NCBI GenBank assembly: GCA_963787485.1
Contig: CAWBDF010000002.1
Span: forward strand, 496,001 to 560,000
DNA from: Bog-473 sp963787485
GTDB taxonomy: Bacteria; Actinomycetota; Acidimicrobiia; Acidimicrobiales; RAAP-2
Reading direction: 5' to 3'
Length of the DNA stretch: 64,000 bases
Made by a program: the position numbers and the translations under genes. The notes beneath the pieces are model-generated. The model was not told the DNA's origin. It made no database searches and was given only the letters and a program-made list of their open reading frames with translations. Position 1 is the stretch's first letter. Each line of letters starts with the position of its first letter. Below, piece by piece: positions 60,792-64,000 of this stretch.

Positions 60792-61597
60792 TACTTCGTC
60801 GTCGTCGTCGCTGGCTTTGAAGTGGACGTAGAGGTCGAAGGAACCACCGCGGGCACCGTGGTGGTGGTCTGACCGGCCACCGTGGTCGTCGTCACCGGAT
60901 TGCTTCCCCCGGACAGCACTTGGAGCAGCGGGGAGATGGATGCCGTTGGCTTGGGGAGCGCCGCGCCGTCCGGTACGAACCCCACGGTGATCAGCTGGCG
61001 GTTGAGCAGCTTGAGGTCGGCGGGCTTCAGCGAGGTGACACCACCCGACTCTTCGAGTTGTCCGTTCTTGCCGGTCTTGGTCGAGAGGAGCCACCAGCGA
61101 GCCTGGACCTCGCCGACCTTGCCGGCGTCGGGTGTCCCGGACGCGGACTTCTGCCCGCTGCGGTACTCGGGGACGGACGCCGAGGGGTACTTGAGCGTGG
61201 TGTTGGTCAGGGTGAGGCCGCTGTAGCCGTCGGCGAATTTGCCGAGCGTGGCGTTGCTCCCTGCCTCGCTGTCGGTCTTGGGCGCCACCACCAGCACCCC
61301 GTTGCCGCTGGTCGTCAGTCCCGTGCTGGCCGTCGACGGGGAGGCCGGCAATGCCGGCTGCACCGTCCCGCAGACGTCGAAGGCAAGGGCGGCGTGCCAC
61401 GACGTGCCCACGGTCGGCTCCGCCGCGGAGGAGGTCTGGTCGTAGTGGTACTTGGCCCAGGCGATCGAACCCAACCCGACCAGGACGATCACGACCAGCG
61501 CGGCGTACCAGTTCACCGGCATCTGCCCGCGGTAGGTGGCGCCGCCGCCCGTCGCGGCGGCGCGTGCGACCGACCTTCCCGAGGAGCTTCTCGCCAT
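60791..61597 (-). CDS. Membrane-anchored hypothetical protein
   Basis: A 268-residue protein. One N-terminal span (WYAALVVIVLVGLGSIAWAK) anchors it; the outer part has a Cys in FDVCGTVQPALPASP, a beta-rich domain through GNGVLVVAPKTDSEAGSNAT and ARWWLLSTKTGKNGQLEESG, and a Thr/Pro/Ser-rich C-terminal tail (TTTTVPAVVPSTSTSTSKPA). Related actinobacterial proteins are common upstream of mannose-1-phosphate guanylyltransferase genes, where their role is unknown. ATG at 61597 is preferred over a TTG at 61609. Its stop overlaps the pyrophosphorylase start by one base. Confidence 0.7.
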   Translation of the reverse strand: MARSSSGRSVARAAATGGGATYRGQMPVNWYAALVVIVLVGLGSIAWAKYHYDQTSSAAEPTVGTSWHAALAFDVCGTVQPALPASPSTASTGLTTSGNGVLVVAPKTDSEAGSNATLGKFADGYSGLTLTNTTLKYPSASVPEYRSGQKSASGTPDAGKVGEVQARWWLLSTKTGKNGQLEESGGVTSLKPADLKLLNRQLITVGFVPDGAALPKPTASISPLLQVLSGGSNPVTTTTVAGQTTTTVPAVVPSTSTSTSKPATTTTK

Positions 61598-61611
61598 GGC
61601 GGGTGGCAACC

Positions 61612-62403
61612 CTACAGGCTCGCGGGGTGCCCACTCGCGGCAGGCGCGCCCCCAAGCAGGCGGCGGTAGAGGGCGGTCGTCTCGGGATGCAGCCAGTCGT
61701 TCGGGCGGGCGGCGCCGGAAGGGCGTGCCGCGCCCGCGCCGGGATCTCCTTCGTCAGTCAACGCGCGCAGCTGCGCCATGGCAGCGCGCAGTCCCACCCG
61801 ATTTCCCTGGGCATCCGTTGCACGGAGCAGCATCCGATAGAGCCTCTCGTCGTAGGGAGACAGGCGCAGCGCCTGGCGAACGATCCGTTCAGCGTCCCTT
61901 CCCCGACCACGCTGCAGGCATTCGGCGGATCCCTCGAGCGCGGTCTCGACGACCAAGGCCTCTACCCGTGCCTGGGTCCCATCGAGGACGGCCCAGTCTG
62001 TACGCCGCAGACCGGTGAAGAGTGGGCCCCGTACCAGGTCCATGGCTCGGAGCACCGAGATGGCGTCGCCCTCGTCGGCCAGCGCCGCGAAGCGTTCCAC
62101 GTCGGTGGTCACCGAGTCCCCCAGCTGCAGGTGCGACCCTCGGGGAAGGCGAGCAATCCCGTCGGCCGAGACGCCCAGGGCGCGTCGACAGTCGGAGGCC
62201 GTAGAGTGCACGGTCGCCAGCGCGACCGGGTTGTCGGGCCACAGGGCGAGTGACCACTCGGCGTGGCGGACGGTTCGCCGATGGAACGACAGATAGACGG
62301 CGAGATCGAGCGCGGCGGGACGGCGAAACGGGTGGGCCGCACCGCGGACGACCACCGGGCCGAGCACGGCGAGCTCGACACCCTCGAGGGCGAGCTGGAC
62401 CAT
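61612..62403 (-). CDS. BTAD domain (SARP-like) transcriptional regulator
   Basis: A 263-residue protein made of an OmpR-type winged helix (VELAVLGPVVVRGAAHPFRR through HSTASDCRRALGVS) and a bacterial transcriptional activation domain (DVERFAALADEGDAISVLRA to ALRLSPYDERLYRMLLRATD). It has the domain order of SARP activators but no ATPase. The final ~45 residues are Pro/Ala-rich. It may control envelope glycan genes downstream (from 61597), as its stop lies 15 bp before their start. ATG at 62403; an upstream start at 62439 is less likely. A tRNA lies directly upstream. Confidence 0.8.
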   Translation of the reverse strand: MVQLALEGVELAVLGPVVVRGAAHPFRRPAALDLAVYLSFHRRTVRHAEWSLALWPDNPVALATVHSTASDCRRALGVSADGIARLPRGSHLQLGDSVTTDVERFAALADEGDAISVLRAMDLVRGPLFTGLRRTDWAVLDGTQARVEALVVETALEGSAECLQRGRGRDAERIVRQALRLSPYDERLYRMLLRATDAQGNRVGLRAAMAQLRALTDEGDPGAGAARPSGAARPNDWLHPETTALYRRLLGGAPAASGHPASL

Positions 62404-62460
62404 GCCCGAGAACGGTCGTCTGTCCGGCCTGTGGGTCAACTCTTCCCTGGTGCACTGAAT

Positions 62461-62508
62461 GGGGTTCAGGCCACCTGGTTTCCCAAACGGGGTTCAGGCC
62501 ATTTGGTG
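62461..62508. repeat. Imperfect 28-bp direct repeat downstream of the tRNA
   Basis: GGGGTTCAGGCCACCTGGT (62461) and GGGGTTCAGGCCATTTGGT (62489) are two copies with period 28 and two mismatches. They lie between the regulator gene and the 3' end of the tRNA; the second runs into its CCA. Confidence 0.75.
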
Positions 62509-62580
62509 GGGGTGGAGGGATTTGAACCCTCACTGGGGACGGTTTAAGCGCCCTGCCTCTGCCTGTTGGGCTACACCCCC
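62504..62580 (-). tRNA. tRNA with anticodon UAA, class I shape, CCA encoded
   Basis: All tRNA elements fit. The acceptor stem GGGGGTG pairs with CACCCCC, followed by discriminator A and an encoded CCA. The D-arm starts TAGCCC with loop AACAGGCAG, the anticodon stem is GGGCG/CGTCC with loop CTTAAAC, and the T-arm is GAGGG/CCCTC with loop TTCAAAT. Loop positions 34-36 read TAA, which decodes leucine codon UUA. The variable loop is only five bases (CCAGT), whereas leucine tRNAs normally have a long variable arm, so charging by LeuRS is uncertain. 77 bases long. Probably a functional but atypical tRNA; the amino acid is not proven. Confidence 0.85.
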
Positions 62581-62583
62581 GCG

Positions 62584-64000
62584 TCAGGTCTCGTCGCCCT
62601 CCGGGCCCGGCGCAACGGATCCGCGGGACCCGAGGGGCGCGAGAGGCCGATATCGTTCGAGGACCTCCAATTCACGATCTCGTGGTGCCTCGACCAGGCC
62701 GGACTGTTCTCCAAAGACCATGGTGGCACGACGAGTCGGGTGCCAGGGGAGCCATTGGCCGATGCCCTCGTGGCCGGGGTTCCCGGTTGCCGCGAAGTTG
62801 AGCCATGCACCTTGCATCTGTGACGAAAGCCGCTCCACGGCCGAGCCGCTGCCCGTGAAGACCTGCACCTCGGGGCTGTCGACCGCTCCGAACACGAAGG
62901 GCAGTTCGAGGCCGTGGCACGATCCGAAGATCCCTCCGAATGCGGGTGACTCCCACTCGAAGAGGTACACGTACGCCCGGGCACCGCGGGCAGCGTGTGC
63001 CGCAGCGAGCTGCAGGCTGGGCCATCGGAAGACGAGATCCGTTCCCACCGCGACCCACATCTCGGTGGCACCGACACCTTCCGAACGGGCCTGACGAGCT
63101 GCCCGGTAGGTCTCGAGCACTTCGTCGGGCGGCGCGCCCGGCAACGCCAAGGCGACCCAGCGCCGCACGCCTTTCTCGTCGAGCGACAGGATCTCGGCGT
63201 TCCCGATCCCAAAGAGCGTGAGCTCGTCGCGGTTGGTCCCGATGAGCAGGTCGAAGGGATCCGTCGCGCCGTTGGCGACGGCCGTCAGGGGATGCTCGGG
63301 CAAGAAGACCCCGTCAATGACCGGGAGGAACGGCAGGGGGATGGTCCCAGGATCGGGGCGCCGGACGCCGACCTCTGCCGTCGCATCCACCAATTCGGAC
63401 GCCGGTACGCGGAGCCATGACGCTCGATCGCCTGAGCGGATCCCGAGAACGCCAGCGACGCGTTCGGCGGCCCGCTCCCCCTCCTCGAGCGTGTGCACGT
63501 GCACGCCACCGCTCTGCACGATGGCGCGACCGAACAGCCCCTTGGCCGAAGGCGTTCCCATGAGCACCGAGACGCTGAACGCGCCGGCCGACTCACCGAA
63601 GACCGTGACGTTTGCGGGGTCGCCCCCGAACGCCGCGATGTTGTCGCGCACCCAGGTCAAGGCAGCCAGTTGGTCGTGGATCCCCCAATTTCCGACAAGC
63701 CCGTCGGGATCCTCGAGCCCACGGTGTCCGAGAAAGCCGAGCGCGCCCAGGCGGTAGTTGAACGTCACGACGACTGCGTCGCCGTTGCGCACCAGATTTC
63801 CCCCGCTGTAGAGGGAAACTGAGCCGCTCCCGGAGGTAAAACCTCCGCCATGGACGAACACCATCACAGGACGCCCGCGTCCAGGCCGTCTCGTGGGCTC
63901 CTCTGGCAGCTCCGGCGTCCACACGTTCAGCGAAAGGCAGTCCTCGCTCTGCACGTCGGCATTGCTGGGGTCAGCCGGACTCGTCATCCCCGGTACGCCG
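62584..64000 (-). CDS. Carboxylesterase family protein (type B), N-terminus beyond the window
   Basis: At least 471 residues of a type B carboxylesterase; the start lies past 64000, about 60-80 residues further by family length. The visible parts are SEDCLSLNVWTPELPEEP, VMVFVHGGGFTSGSGSVSLY (oxyanion hole), the nucleophile Ser in NVTVFGESAGAFSVSVLMGT, the acid near GTNRDELTLFG and the catalytic His in GSCHGLELPFVFG. It cleaves esters; substrate unknown. No signal can be seen. The tRNA lies 4 bp past its stop. Confidence 0.9.
   Translation of the reverse strand, partial: GVPGMTSPADPSNADVQSEDCLSLNVWTPELPEEPTRRPGRGRPVMVFVHGGGFTSGSGSVSLYSGGNLVRNGDAVVVTFNYRLGALGFLGHRGLEDPDGLVGNWGIHDQLAALTWVRDNIAAFGGDPANVTVFGESAGAFSVSVLMGTPSAKGLFGRAIVQSGGVHVHTLEEGERAAERVAGVLGIRSGDRASWLRVPASELVDATAEVGVRRPDPGTIPLPFLPVIDGVFLPEHPLTAVANGATDPFDLLIGTNRDELTLFGIGNAEILSLDEKGVRRWVALALPGAPPDEVLETYRAARQARSEGVGATEMWVAVGTDLVFRWPSLQLAAAHAARGARAYVYLFEWESPAFGGIFGSCHGLELPFVFGAVDSPEVQVFTGSGSAVERLSSQMQGAWLNFAATGNPGHEGIGQWLPWHPTRRATMVFGEQSGLVEAPRDRELEVLERYRPLAPLGSRGSVAPGPEGDET

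Noticed and set aside
62461..62580. tRNA-linked attachment site of an integrated element
   Set aside because: The direct repeat is only two adjacent copies beside the tRNA and there is no integrase, phage or conjugation gene in the window.

Overview
The window looks like chromosomal DNA of a high-GC actinobacterium, most probably of the class Acidimicrobiia. The reasons are the uniform G/C-rich third positions, a coenzyme F420 gene pair (cofD-cofE) with several likely F420-linked enzymes, an HU protein with a lysine/alanine/proline tail, a biotin locus carrying bsaP, and a secreted glycosidase ending in the DGGVFxFGDA repeats that I associate with this class. No phage, insertion sequence or CRISPR array was seen. 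This taxonomic call is inference from gene content.

Layout. 1-21.4 kb is a catabolic/accessory region: amidohydrolases, a dienelactone hydrolase, short- and medium-chain dehydrogenases, a sugar-isomerase-like TIM barrel, an L-2-hydroxyglutarate dehydrogenase, a nitroreductase, a class III CoA-transferase, an ABC solute-binding protein, a luciferase-like (F420) oxidoreductase, a MmgE/PrpD protein and an N-acyl-D-amino-acid deacylase. It also holds a decayed ABC-transporter remnant and three conserved genes broken by single-base frame changes. 21.5-25 kb carries a thiol-oxidation pair (DUF929 protein plus VKOR) and membrane proteins. 25-32.4 kb carries HU, DUF5522, a deazaflavin-dependent nitroreductase, a glycoside hydrolase 43, an AIM24 protein, and a DNA adenine methylase overlapping a PPK2 polyphosphate kinase. 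32.4-37.8 kb is a complete late biotin pathway (bioB-bsaP converging on bioA-bioF-bioD) next to an archaeal-type riboflavin synthase. 38-51.9 kb holds a sugar-phosphate operon (manB, Trm112-like, sugar-phosphate isomerase), a CPBP protease, ftsH (frameshifted as sequenced), an ECF sigma factor overlapping a DUF4349 protein, and a large glycosyltransferase overlapping a DUF5719 protein. 52-61.6 kb is an envelope-glycan and F420 region: a GDP-sugar reductase, three GT4 glycosyltransferases, cofD-cofE, an epimerase and an NDP-sugar pyrophosphorylase. The window closes with a BTAD-type regulator, an unusual tRNA (anticodon UAA, short variable loop) and a carboxylesterase cut by the window end.

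How the genes work together. BioA, BioF, BioD and BioB with BsaP turn 7-keto-8-aminopelargonate precursors into biotin. ManB, the SIS isomerase, the nucleotidyltransferase and the GDP-sugar reductase could supply GDP-mannose and GDP-deoxyhexose to the glycosyltransferases. CofD and CofE make F420 for the luciferase-like and deazaflavin-dependent enzymes elsewhere in the window. The strongest oddities are four conserved genes each out of frame by +1 (including the normally essential ftsH), short tandem repeats sitting on or beside stop codons at several loci, the class I tRNA with anticodon UAA, and the archaeal-type riboflavin synthase.
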